Source: Peptococcaceae bacterium CEB3 (GTDB lineage: Bacteria > Bacillota > Desulfitobacteriia > Desulfitobacteriales > Desulfitobacteriaceae). From it: 64,000 nucleotides of DNA. Under the pieces are notes generated by a model. It did no database searches and had not been told where the DNA came from. It was given only the letters and a program-made list of their open reading frames with translations. Positions 9,323-17,424 of the stretch are shown one piece after another. Position 1 is the first letter of the stretch. Every line of letters begins with the position of its first letter. The translations under genes were made by a program, and so were the position numbers. The DNA lies in the NCBI GenBank assembly GCA_001029295.1, contig LDXJ01000059.1, positions 62,001 to 126,000 on the forward strand, written 5' to 3'.

Positions 9323-10840
9323 ATGTTAATTGGGCTTGACGTAGGAACGTCTGGGGTAAAAGTTGTTGTGTTTGATGAGCGTGGTCATCTGTTGTCCAGA
9401 AGTTATCGGGCCTATTATTCTAGTCCACCTGCAGGGGATGGAAGGCGCGAACTGGACCCGAATAATATCTGGGATTGTACAAAAGATGCGCTGTTTCAGG
9501 CAGTATCCCGGCTTGAAAGGAAACCGGATAGTTGCTCTCTGTCGGTATCTTCATTCGGGGAGGCTTTTATCCCCGTTGATGACAGCGGAAATGCGCTGAC
9601 AAAGGTCATGTTGTTAACCGATGGCCGAGGCACCGTGGAATTTGATCGTGCTCTTATGGGCCTTTCCGCCGAACGAATAGCGCAAACGTGTGGCTTGAAA
9701 CCGCATCCATCCTATTCGGTGGCCAAATTGCTCTACCTCAAAGCAAACTATCCGGTAATCTACAACAAGGCAAAACATCTTCTTCTAATCGAAGATTATA
9801 TTTACTTCAAGTTAGGAGGAATAGCTTATACGGATTACTCCTTGGCTGCTAGAACAATGCTTTTTGACGTGAATAGCAAGGAGTGGTGTCCAGAGTTTCT
9901 TGAATATTTCGGCATAGAAGCGCCAAAGTTGTCCCGGCCTGTTGCTTCTGGCACGGTCATTGGAGAAGTTTTCCCTGGGATTACCGCTAAATTAGGGTTG
10001 CCGGCAAAGACTATTATAGTTTCCGGGGGACATGACCAACCTTGCAGTGCCTTAGGGGCTGCAGTCAGTCGCAATACGGTAGTTTGTTCCATGGGTACGT
10101 CGGAATGTCTTACACCGATTCTAAGCACGCCACTCTCAACGGAAAAAGTTCTCGCTTACGGGTTTGCCAATGAGCCTTTCTTGTCCACAGATCTATATTG
10201 TACGCTTGCCTATAACACTACAGCGGGATCACTGATTAAGTGGTTTTACCGCGCCTTTGCCAAAGATTTGGCGGAAACCCCGGATTCATCGTATGACATT
10301 ATTGAGCGTGAAGCTCCAGAAAGCCCTACCAATTTATTCGTACTTCCTTATCTCATGGCCACAGGAACTCCTCTTTTAGATAGCAAGGCAAGATTATCGA
10401 TCATGGGAGTTGATGAAAAAACGACGAGGGGGGATATCTATAAGGCATGTTTGGAGGGGTTGTGTTTTGATCAGCGCCTAAATTTGGAACTGCTGGGTGA
10501 CAACTGTGAATGTGACGCTATAGTCGCTGTCGGTGGGGGTAGCCACTCTCAATTATGGCTACAGACGAAGGCCGACGTGCTACAAAAACCTATCATCACT
10601 TTGGAATGCGACGAGGCTGGCGCCTTAGGCTGTGCAATCCTATCCGCAACTGCGCTTGGCTTATATCCTGACGTATTTACTGCAGCCAAAAGTATGGTCA
10701 GAATTAAAAAAATTACCTACCCTAACTTGAAGTTTCGAAATCAATACGAAGATATGTTTCGGGTATATAAGCATCTGCATCATGACTGCGAAAGGGTTAA
10801 TAATTTTGTTGCCGGCAAATTGCTGGAAAGCAAAGGTTAG
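9323..10840 (+). CDS. FGGY-family carbohydrate kinase (xylulokinase-like)
   Basis: About 505 residues. The ATP-binding start MLIGLDVGTSGVKVVVFDE, the mid-protein GGHDQPCSALGAAV and GTSECLTP, and the C-terminal VAVGGGSHSQLWLQ are the marks of FGGY kinases, which phosphorylate ketoses and polyols. ATG 9323 matches the family start and has AGAGGA upstream; an in-frame ATG at 9287 would add 12 residues. It is the first gene of cluster 1, followed at 49 bases by a cupin protein. It probably phosphorylates the ketose made by the downstream isomerase or dehydrogenase before aldolase cleavage. The exact sugar is unknown. Confidence 0.88.
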   Translation: MLIGLDVGTSGVKVVVFDERGHLLSRSYRAYYSSPPAGDGRRELDPNNIWDCTKDALFQAVSRLERKPDSCSLSVSSFGEAFIPVDDSGNALTKVMLLTDGRGTVEFDRALMGLSAERIAQTCGLKPHPSYSVAKLLYLKANYPVIYNKAKHLLLIEDYIYFKLGGIAYTDYSLAARTMLFDVNSKEWCPEFLEYFGIEAPKLSRPVASGTVIGEVFPGITAKLGLPAKTIIVSGGHDQPCSALGAAVSRNTVVCSMGTSECLTPILSTPLSTEKVLAYGFANEPFLSTDLYCTLAYNTTAGSLIKWFYRAFAKDLAETPDSSYDIIEREAPESPTNLFVLPYLMATGTPLLDSKARLSIMGVDEKTTRGDIYKACLEGLCFDQRLNLELLGDNCECDAIVAVGGGSHSQLWLQTKADVLQKPIITLECDEAGALGCAILSATALGLYPDVFTAAKSMVRIKKITYPNLKFRNQYEDMFRVYKHLHHDCERVNNFVAGKLLESKG

Positions 10841-10889
10841 CGTTTATGCCAAGTATTTATAAAACAATAGATAAAAGAGGAGTAAGGGT

Positions 10890-12083
10890 ATGTCAGTTAT
10901 CAGGGACGTTTTTGAGCAAGGTAATGGAATACTGCAAATGGTTCCCACGTGGGTGCCGCGGCCTTTCAACAGGCCGGGGCGGCGTCTTAGGTTACATCCT
11001 GACGACTACTTTGCCATGGGCATGGAAAGGGGGGCTATCGTAGAGCGATGGTTTAGTTCTGTCATCCGGGTGGAAACAGCGGGAGCAAAAGCGGACGAGG
11101 GAATGAGCTATGTTAATGTAGATGATCAAGTAAACCAGAAGATGTTATTCAAAGACTTCGTTACCGAGTTGGGAGCGGACTTAATAGGTGACACATTGAT
11201 GTCTCAGTACGGAACGTGGCCGATGTATTCGAAGTTTTATGATTACCAGATGCCTCTATTCTTTCACATTCATCATGGAGTTGCAGCTTGTGAGAAAATC
11301 GGTGTTAACCCTAAACATGAGCATTATTTTTTCCCAAAACAGTATAACCAGCATTTGGGGGAGCTCCCGCTTACGTATTTTGGTTTCGATCCTTCCGTCA
11401 GCAAAGAGGAAGTAAAAAGGCGATTGGCAAAGTTCACGCTTAACGACGGTAGAATTACCGAATTGTCCCGGGCTTTCCGCTTAGAGCTCGATACCGGATG
11501 GTATACCCCCGCCGGGGTTCTGCACGCACCCGGGTCGCTATGTACCTATGAGCCACAGTGGAACAGTGATGTAATGGCCATATGGGAAAATGTCGTCGGC
11601 GGGGAGATCTTCGGCTATGATTCGTTAAGCAGCTATCTTCCGGAAATGGATCGAGATAATTTGAACGCCATTATCTCAATAGCCGATTGGGACTTAAACA
11701 CATGTGCAGATTACCGGAAAAAATTTTTTCACCGACCGCAAGCTGAACAGAGAGGAGAAGGCTTTGCCCAAGATTGGATCGTATATGGCAATGAATATGT
11801 CGGTGGAAAGGAGCTTACGGTTTATCCGGGATCTACCGTGATCGTCAAAGACTACGCAGCTTACGGATGTGTGGTAATTGAGGGATACGGTAAATTTGGA
11901 AACTATTCGTGTGAGACGCCGACGCTTATTCGGTATGGAGACTTGACGGCGGATGAGTTTTTTGTCAGCAAAACCGCGGCAACGGAGGGGGTTAGTATTG
12001 CAAATTGTTCAAAATACGAACCGCTGGTTCTATTGAAACATTTTGGGCCGGATTGCGGTATGATCGGAGGGAACAGTCGATAA
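10890..12083 (+). CDS. Cupin-type, mannose-6-phosphate-isomerase-like protein
   Basis: 397 residues with possible metal ligands of a cupin sugar isomerase: FHIHHG near residue 128, KHEHYFFP near 146, and VLHAPGSL near 210. A second, C-terminal cupin-like beta region (TVYPGSTVIVKDYAAYGCVV) follows. The size and motif order resemble class I phosphomannose-isomerase relatives, but it is not a standard ManA. It lies between the kinase and a TIM-barrel isomerase, so aldose/ketose or epimer interconversion of the cluster's sugar is plausible. The ATG at 10890 has AGAGGAG about 9 bases upstream. Confidence 0.65.
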   Translation: MSVIRDVFEQGNGILQMVPTWVPRPFNRPGRRLRLHPDDYFAMGMERGAIVERWFSSVIRVETAGAKADEGMSYVNVDDQVNQKMLFKDFVTELGADLIGDTLMSQYGTWPMYSKFYDYQMPLFFHIHHGVAACEKIGVNPKHEHYFFPKQYNQHLGELPLTYFGFDPSVSKEEVKRRLAKFTLNDGRITELSRAFRLELDTGWYTPAGVLHAPGSLCTYEPQWNSDVMAIWENVVGGEIFGYDSLSSYLPEMDRDNLNAIISIADWDLNTCADYRKKFFHRPQAEQRGEGFAQDWIVYGNEYVGGKELTVYPGSTVIVKDYAAYGCVVIEGYGKFGNYSCETPTLIRYGDLTADEFFVSKTAATEGVSIANCSKYEPLVLLKHFGPDCGMIGGNSR

Positions 12084-12135
12084 TTTTAGACGTCAGTCAT
12101 GTCTGGAAAAAATAGGAATATGGGAGGATTTTTCT

Positions 12136-13008
12136 ATGAAAAAAATATCCTTAAGCAGTTGGGCCATTCCGCTAGAACTGGGTGAGTTTGCGGCGGGCAT
12201 CAGGAAAATCGGCTACGATGGTATTAGTCTTGGGGGGTTTAAGCCTTATGGTGCGCACCCGGATCTAGTTAATACACCCGAAAAAAAGGCGGCACTCAAG
12301 AAAACGTTTCAGGATAACCAGTTAGAGGTTGCCGATTTTGCCGTTGATTTGTGGAGCGTAGATTCTCTGCGTGACACCCAGAAGTGGTTGAATTTATATA
12401 AGGTTTTCTTAGAATTTGCGGACGAAATGGGGTTCCGCATAATCCGGGTGGATACCGGGACACAAGCGGTTCTTCCGGAGGGGATGAGTTATAACGAAGT
12501 TATCAAATTTTTCAAGCGAACATTTAAAGAAATGGCTCAGCAAGCAGCTGAAAAAAAGCTTTTTGTAGTTTGGGAATTTGAACCGGGCTTTATCATCAAT
12601 GAACCTGACAATGTAGTGGATGTAGTCAAAGATGTGGCCGAGCCCAACTTCAAACTGCTTTTTGATACCTGCCACGCTCATAACTTGGCGAATGGCACCC
12701 GCCATATTGCTCCGAACAAAGTACTGAAGGGCGGAATTATGGAATTCATTGAGATGGCAGCGAATGAGATCGGGTTAGTACATCTGATAGATTCAGATGG
12801 TACCCTCAATAGTACCGGAACCAGCACCCACGTTCCGTTCGGGCAGGGGAATATCGATTTCGAGAAAGTGATTCCGGCTCTTTTGCAGGTTGGCAATTAC
12901 CAGGGGGATTGGTGGGCCATTGATTTATGTGAATGGCCGAATGCTTGGGCAGTGGCCGAGGACGGCTATAAATTTGTCGATGCTTTAAATCGAAAATACT
13001 GTAAATAA
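12136..13008 (+). CDS. Sugar phosphate isomerase/epimerase (AP-endonuclease-2 TIM barrel)
   Basis: 290 residues of the xylose-isomerase-like TIM-barrel family. Visible are ISLSSWAIPLELGEFA, KIGYDGISLGGF, a metal-site region VWEFEPGF, LLFDTCHAHN, VHLIDSDG and VPFGQGNIDFEKV, then GWWAIDLCEWP-like residues at the end. The Glu, Asp/His and Asp positions expected for metal binding are present. A strong ribosome site (GGGAGG) precedes ATG 12136. It is likely an isomerase or 3-epimerase acting in the same pathway as the kinase and aldolase. Confidence 0.82.
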   Translation: MKKISLSSWAIPLELGEFAAGIRKIGYDGISLGGFKPYGAHPDLVNTPEKKAALKKTFQDNQLEVADFAVDLWSVDSLRDTQKWLNLYKVFLEFADEMGFRIIRVDTGTQAVLPEGMSYNEVIKFFKRTFKEMAQQAAEKKLFVVWEFEPGFIINEPDNVVDVVKDVAEPNFKLLFDTCHAHNLANGTRHIAPNKVLKGGIMEFIEMAANEIGLVHLIDSDGTLNSTGTSTHVPFGQGNIDFEKVIPALLQVGNYQGDWWAIDLCEWPNAWAVAEDGYKFVDALNRKYCK

Positions 13009-13031
13009 CTAACGACAGAGGGGGGTTACGG

Positions 13032-14111
13032 ATGGGCAGACAAATGAAGGTACAAACTTTTTATGAGCCCGGAGTTATGAGATTGGAAGTACACGATATT
13101 CCCAAAATAGCGGATAACGAGGTCCTGGTTAAGGTTAAAGCGGTTGGGATCTGCGGTTCGGATATTTCTTATTACTACGGCCACAGCCCTTTGGGCACTC
13201 CTAATGGCAAGGGGCCATTGTGTCTCGGTCATGAGATTTCTGGCGTCGTTGTAGAGGTTGGCAAGATTCCGGCCGCTATGCAACTGTTTAAAGAGGACGA
13301 CCGGGTGACCGTAAATCCGGTTCAGCAGTGTAACGCCTGTGATGCCTGTATGCGGGGGGAATTTAACTGCTGCCCGCATGCAGAAACGATCGGTGTCAAC
13401 GTTAACGGGGGTTTTGCTGAATACGTCAAAGTGAGGTATACCCATGTCTATAAGATTCCGGAAAGTATCAGTTTCGAGCAGGGGGCAATTGCCGAGCCGC
13501 TGGCTTGTGCCACATATGGCATTAAAAGGCTGAACATTCAGCTGGGTCAAACGGTCGTTATCTTTGGGCCTGGGACGATCGGGCTAATGATGACACAATT
13601 AGCCAAAGTTTCCGGAGCCGGAAAGGTAATTCTTATAGGTAGACGCGACTATCCTTTGAGCGTTGGGGTCGAGCTAGGTGCCGACATCGTAATTAACACT
13701 AAAGACGAAAAATCACCCAACTATACGGCCGATCTGGTTCAGAAAATCAAAGACATCACGGACGGAGCATTGGCCCCAAGATCAATTGTTGCCACGAGTA
13801 ATATGACTGCATTGCAAGATGCCTTACGGGTCACCGGTTCCGCGTCCACCGTTGTCTATTTTGGGTTGCCGGGGAATGAAGACGTTCTTAAAATACCTGT
13901 GCTAGAAGCCATATATTTGGACCGAACCATTAAATTTTCATGGCTGGCACCGCTGGTTTGGGACAATGTCTTTAAGGTGCTGGCAAATAAACGCGTCGAC
14001 TTGGACAAAATTATTACGCACAAGTTTTCCCTAGAAGATACGGAAAATGGTATAAAATTTATGAAAGAAAGCCGTGACGACAAAATCAAGGGCGTGGTCG
14101 TACTGGACTAG
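13032..14111 (+). CDS. Zinc-dependent polyol/sugar dehydrogenase (MDR family)
   Basis: 359 residues of the medium-chain dehydrogenase family, sorbitol/xylitol-dehydrogenase type. The catalytic zinc region AVGICGSDISYYYGH, the GHEISGVV motif, a structural-zinc cysteine set (CNACDACMRGEFNCC) and the NAD-binding VVIFGPGTIGLMMTQLA are all present. It probably oxidises a polyol or sugar to a keto form with NAD. It starts 23 bases after the TIM-barrel gene, with GAGGGGGT before ATG 13032. The next gene begins 10 bases after its stop, so this is one operon. Confidence 0.88.
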   Translation: MGRQMKVQTFYEPGVMRLEVHDIPKIADNEVLVKVKAVGICGSDISYYYGHSPLGTPNGKGPLCLGHEISGVVVEVGKIPAAMQLFKEDDRVTVNPVQQCNACDACMRGEFNCCPHAETIGVNVNGGFAEYVKVRYTHVYKIPESISFEQGAIAEPLACATYGIKRLNIQLGQTVVIFGPGTIGLMMTQLAKVSGAGKVILIGRRDYPLSVGVELGADIVINTKDEKSPNYTADLVQKIKDITDGALAPRSIVATSNMTALQDALRVTGSASTVVYFGLPGNEDVLKIPVLEAIYLDRTIKFSWLAPLVWDNVFKVLANKRVDLDKIITHKFSLEDTENGIKFMKESRDDKIKGVVVLD

Positions 14112-14121
14112 TGGTGAAGAC

Positions 14122-15024
14122 ATGTTAATTACGATGAAGAATATACTGCAGGTAGCAGAAGCAAAGCAGTGTGCCCTCGGTGCGTTTAACACTCCTAATT
14201 TGGAATGTGTCATTGCGGTGTTATCAACGGCAGAAAAATTAAACCTGCCGGTCATAATACAATTCGCTGAGGTGCATGAGGACCTAATACCGCTAAAAAT
14301 AATGGGACCAATTATGGTAGCCCTGGCCGAAAAGTCTACGGTTCCGGTTTGCGTTCACCTTGACCATGGAACAGCCTTGGCATACCTCAGTGAAGCACTG
14401 AAAATGGGCTTTACATCTGTGATGTACGACGGTTCAGGGCTGGAGTACCATGACAATGTAGCTAATACTTGTATGGCAGTTGAAATGGCCTCTCGCTGTG
14501 GTGCTTCTGTTGAAGCCGAAATTGGGGCAATTGGCAGGGAGGAAGGCTCAAGCTTAGGAGATAAAGCTGGGAACCATGTGGGTAACGTGACCGGTGAATC
14601 CTGTTATACCGACCCGGACCAGGCAAGGGATTTCGTTACTAGAACGAAAATAGACGCATTAGCCTGTTCTTTTGGAACAGTCCACGGAATCTACGTCACG
14701 AAACCAAGTTTAGACTTTCTCAGGTTATCGGAAATCCGAACTAAAGTCAACATTCCACTTGTTATGCATGGGGGTTCAGGTATCTGCGCTGACGATTATC
14801 GGGAATGCATCTCTAGAGGGATTCGGAAAATAAATTATTACACCTATATGTCCAGAAATGGTGGTAACTATGTTAAGGAAAAATGTGCTTCTAAGGGAAG
14901 CGAGGATGTCTATTTTCATGACGTGGTTAAATGGGGAATTGACGCGATGGCAAGGGACATTATGAGTGCCATGAAGGTATTTTCCGGGTTGCCCCATGGA
15001 GTTGACAATGTGACTAAGGAGTGA
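14122..15024 (+). CDS. Class II (zinc) fructose/tagatose-bisphosphate-type aldolase
   Basis: 300 residues of the class II aldolase family. VCVHLDHG carries the catalytic Asp and a zinc His. EAEIGAIGREEGSS, VHGIYVTKPSLDF and VMHGGSGI carry the other zinc and phosphate-binding residues. ATG 14122 with GGTGA upstream fits the family start. These enzymes cleave a ketose (bis)phosphate into DHAP and an aldehyde. With the upstream kinase and the AldA-like dehydrogenase at 17425, the expected products are DHAP plus lactaldehyde or glycolaldehyde. It is the last sugar enzyme before the methyltransferase pair. Confidence 0.88.
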   Translation: MLITMKNILQVAEAKQCALGAFNTPNLECVIAVLSTAEKLNLPVIIQFAEVHEDLIPLKIMGPIMVALAEKSTVPVCVHLDHGTALAYLSEALKMGFTSVMYDGSGLEYHDNVANTCMAVEMASRCGASVEAEIGAIGREEGSSLGDKAGNHVGNVTGESCYTDPDQARDFVTRTKIDALACSFGTVHGIYVTKPSLDFLRLSEIRTKVNIPLVMHGGSGICADDYRECISRGIRKINYYTYMSRNGGNYVKEKCASKGSEDVYFHDVVKWGIDAMARDIMSAMKVFSGLPHGVDNVTKE

Positions 15025-15084
15025 ACAAAGCAGCCGAATCAGTGGTGTCCGGATAAAGGAGGCTGGGTCAAGGATGCACGGTAT

Positions 15085-15195
15085 TTTTGGGTATTTGGGT
15101 GTCGGAGGTGAAACTGCAAAACGGTATAGGGGAATACTTTGTTAGTGAGAGACTGGAGCTTACAGGAACCATAACTCGATATTGGAGGGGATAGT
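15085..15195 (+). promoter_or_regulatory. Structured leader upstream of methyltransferase 1
   Basis: About 110 bases before the methyltransferase ATG are conserved with the leader of methyltransferase 2 (28030-28137). Two stems are visible: GTAT...ATAC around AGGGGA, and GTGAG...CTTAC around AGACTGGAG. In the second leader the latter stem is GTAAG/CTTAC, so the only change in it is G-U for A-U. A strong ribosome site GGAGGGGAT follows. This could be a cis-regulatory RNA or only sequence kept from the duplication. It does not match a cobalamin riboswitch as I know it. Confidence 0.4.
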
Positions 15196-16446
15196 ATGAG
15201 TGCAGAGGCCAAACAACAGTATCAGGCCAGCTTAAACAGGGTGCTGGATGCCATCAAGCTCAAGGAACCGGACATGGTTCCCCTGATTCCGGTGGTTGAG
15301 GCTTTTCCCTATTATTATGCCGGGATTACCATTCAGGAGGGCATGTATGACTACCATAAAGCCGCCGCAGCTCTGGACAAATTCTATGCTGATTTTCACC
15401 CTGACCTGGGCTGGGATCCGGTCTTGATGTATCCGGGCAAAGTCATGGAACTCCTGGATATGAAATGGTTCCAGTGGCCAGGTCGGGGCATCGATGACCC
15501 CAACTCCATGTACCAGTACATTGAAAGGGAATACATGACTGAGGATGAGTATGATGAATTACTTCATGATCCAACCCACTTCATCCAATCAAAATGGCTT
15601 CCCCGTTCCTTCGGTGCACTGGACGGTTTGAAATACCTTGCCTTGCGTGATTCAATCTGGTTCGGTTTTTTTAACACTTTCCCGGCTTTCGGCAGGAAAG
15701 AGGTACAAGACTCCCTTCAGACCCTCTTTAAATTTGCCGAGGAAATGAACAAATGGTACGCTTTTCTGGGCGAATATGACCAAAGGATGGAGAATGAATT
15801 CGGAGTTCCTCTCGCTTATGGTGCCTGGGGATATGCCCCGTTTGATTGGCTGGGCGATACTTTAAGGGGTACCGTACCTATTTTACGGGATATTCGGGAA
15901 CGGCCGGATAAGTTATTAGCTGCGGTGGAAATGTTTACCCCGATCGCGATAGAGGCTTCAATTAACGGGGCTAAAGCAACTGGAAGGCCATTTGTCTGGG
16001 TCTGGCTGCACAAAGGTGTGGACCAGTTGATGTCTAAAGAACAATTTGGCAAATTTTATTGGCCCAGCCTCCGGCGCTATATTGAGAAGCTGGTGGACGC
16101 CGGGCTCACTCCTTTCATCTACGTTGAGGGGAGCTATCGCAAGCGTCTGGATTTCTTGCGGGAGGTACCCAGGGGTAAGGTCGTTTACGACTTTGAAGAC
16201 ATGGACATGTTTGAGGCCAAGAAAGTATTGGGCGATGTGGCCTGCATTGCCGGTAATGTGCCTAATACCTTACTCTCCTATGGTACTCCCGAGGAAGTAG
16301 AGGAGTATTGCAAGAAGCTCATCGATGTCTGTGCCCCGGGCGGTGGGTTCATGATGGATACGGCTGCTATGGTGGATGATGCTAAGCCGGAAAATATGCA
16401 GGCGATGTTCAAAGTTACCCGAGAATATGGGGTTTACAGAAAATAG
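15196..16446 (+). CDS. UroD-family corrinoid methyltransferase (O-demethylase component), copy 1
   Basis: 416 residues of the uroporphyrinogen-decarboxylase-like superfamily. It is too long and too divergent for heme synthesis, and it is coupled to a corrinoid protein 121 bases downstream. This arrangement matches the substrate-side methyltransferases of anaerobic O-demethylases (MtvB/VdmB/OdmB type), which move a methyl group from an ether to Co(I). Recognisable are YADFHPDLGWDP, WYAFLGEYDQ, LTPFIYVEGSYRKRL and the C-terminal AGNVPNTLLSYGTPEEVEEY with CAPGGGFMMDTAAMVDDAKP. By my count about 17 residues differ from copy 2. It sits behind sugar-catabolic genes rather than aromatic genes, so the methyl donor may be a sugar or polyol ether. 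No activating enzyme is nearby. Confidence 0.85.
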   Translation: MSAEAKQQYQASLNRVLDAIKLKEPDMVPLIPVVEAFPYYYAGITIQEGMYDYHKAAAALDKFYADFHPDLGWDPVLMYPGKVMELLDMKWFQWPGRGIDDPNSMYQYIEREYMTEDEYDELLHDPTHFIQSKWLPRSFGALDGLKYLALRDSIWFGFFNTFPAFGRKEVQDSLQTLFKFAEEMNKWYAFLGEYDQRMENEFGVPLAYGAWGYAPFDWLGDTLRGTVPILRDIRERPDKLLAAVEMFTPIAIEASINGAKATGRPFVWVWLHKGVDQLMSKEQFGKFYWPSLRRYIEKLVDAGLTPFIYVEGSYRKRLDFLREVPRGKVVYDFEDMDMFEAKKVLGDVACIAGNVPNTLLSYGTPEEVEEYCKKLIDVCAPGGGFMMDTAAMVDDAKPENMQAMFKVTREYGVYRK

Positions 16447-16567
16447 GTGATATGGGGTTTCCGGGAAATAGATAATAGATAATATAGGGTTTCCGGGAGA
16501 CAGGGAATATTGGGTTCGGCAGAAAATGAAGTAGGCCCTGTAAAAAATTTGATTAGGAGAGACCAAA

Positions 16568-17194
16568 ATGATGCTTGACGATATTAAAGATGCCCTGATT
16601 GAAGGGAACAAGGAGAAAGTCAAAACTTGTGTCCGGCAGGCTCTGGACGCCGGGCTGGCGCCGTCGGCTATCATCAACGATGGGCTCATCAGCGGCATGC
16701 AGGTGATCGGGGCCAGATTCAGGAATGAGGAGATTTTCATGCCCGAGGTGCTGGTTGCGGCCAGCGCCATGCAGGCCGGCATGGATCTTGTCAAGCCCCT
16801 GCTTATCGGCGACGTCGAGGTTGCCTCAAGGGGTACGGTGCTGATGGGCACGGTTAAAGGTGACCTGCATGATATAGGCAAGAACTTGGTTATTATCATG
16901 CTGCAAGGCAGTGGTTTCAACGTTATCGACTTGGGGGTCGATGCATCTGCCGAGAAGTTTGTCGAAGCGGTAAAACAGCACCGGCCTCAAGTGGTGGGAC
17001 TGTCGGCTCTCTTGACCACTACCATGGCGCAAATGAAGAGAACTGTGGAAGCCTTAAAGCAGTCCGGAGTTAAGGTCATGATTGGAGGTGCGCCGATTAC
17101 CCGGAAGTTTGCCGCTGATATCGGGGCCGATGGATATGCCCTGGATGCCGTCACTGCGGTCGATCTGACGAGAGAACTGCTCGGTCTAAGCTAA
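16568..17194 (+). CDS. Methyl-accepting corrinoid protein, copy 1
   Basis: 208 residues in the MtaC/MtbC/MtvC layout: an N-terminal four-helix cap (residues 1-85), then a B12-binding Rossmann domain. The cobalt-ligand motif DLHDIGKNLV (D-x-H-x-x-G) lies near residue 103, followed by SALLTTTMAQM and GGAPIT. It carries the methyl group from the upstream UroD-family protein to a methyl-THF-side methyltransferase not found here. AGGAGAG precedes ATG 16568. It differs from copy 2 at about 19 positions, many in the first 40 residues, which could be where partner specificity diverged. Confidence 0.92.
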   Translation: MMLDDIKDALIEGNKEKVKTCVRQALDAGLAPSAIINDGLISGMQVIGARFRNEEIFMPEVLVAASAMQAGMDLVKPLLIGDVEVASRGTVLMGTVKGDLHDIGKNLVIIMLQGSGFNVIDLGVDASAEKFVEAVKQHRPQVVGLSALLTTTMAQMKRTVEALKQSGVKVMIGGAPITRKFAADIGADGYALDAVTAVDLTRELLGLS

Positions 17195-17247
17195 GGAGAC
17201 GGCCCTGTCAAGACTGCGCGACCCAAAAACAATTTGTACGGTATTGG

Positions 17248-17291
17248 GGTGAGTAAAGGCACCTATTTCGGAAAGGGGGCCTTCACTCACC
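17248..17291 (+). terminator. Strong hairpin after corrinoid protein 1
   Basis: GGTGAGT-a-AAGGC pairs with GCCTT-c-ACTCACC around a 19-base loop. No T-run follows, so it may be a Rho-dependent stop, a processing site or an attenuator separating the methyltransferase unit from the aldehyde dehydrogenase 130 bases downstream. The matching place after corrinoid protein 2 shares only the first ~60 bases after the stop and lacks this hairpin. Confidence 0.4.
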
Positions 17292-17424
17292 TTCGTGCAG
17301 CATGGGGTTTTATTTTGGACCAGCCCGTTTTCGATGAATTGAGTGCCTTTTGGGATTAACAAGTATCGCTGCGCGGGGGTAAAACCGTAGAAAATTAGAA
17401 GCAGGCGAAAGGAGAAGTATCGAA

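Noticed and set aside
15085-15195. Cobalamin riboswitch before the methyltransferase
   Set aside because: I could not find the conserved B12-box or core of known cobalamin riboswitches; only an unnamed structured leader is supported.
16270-16920. 216-codon minus-strand frame across methyltransferase 1 and corrinoid gene 1
   Set aside because: It spans two clear plus-strand genes and their gap; composition and context point to a shadow.
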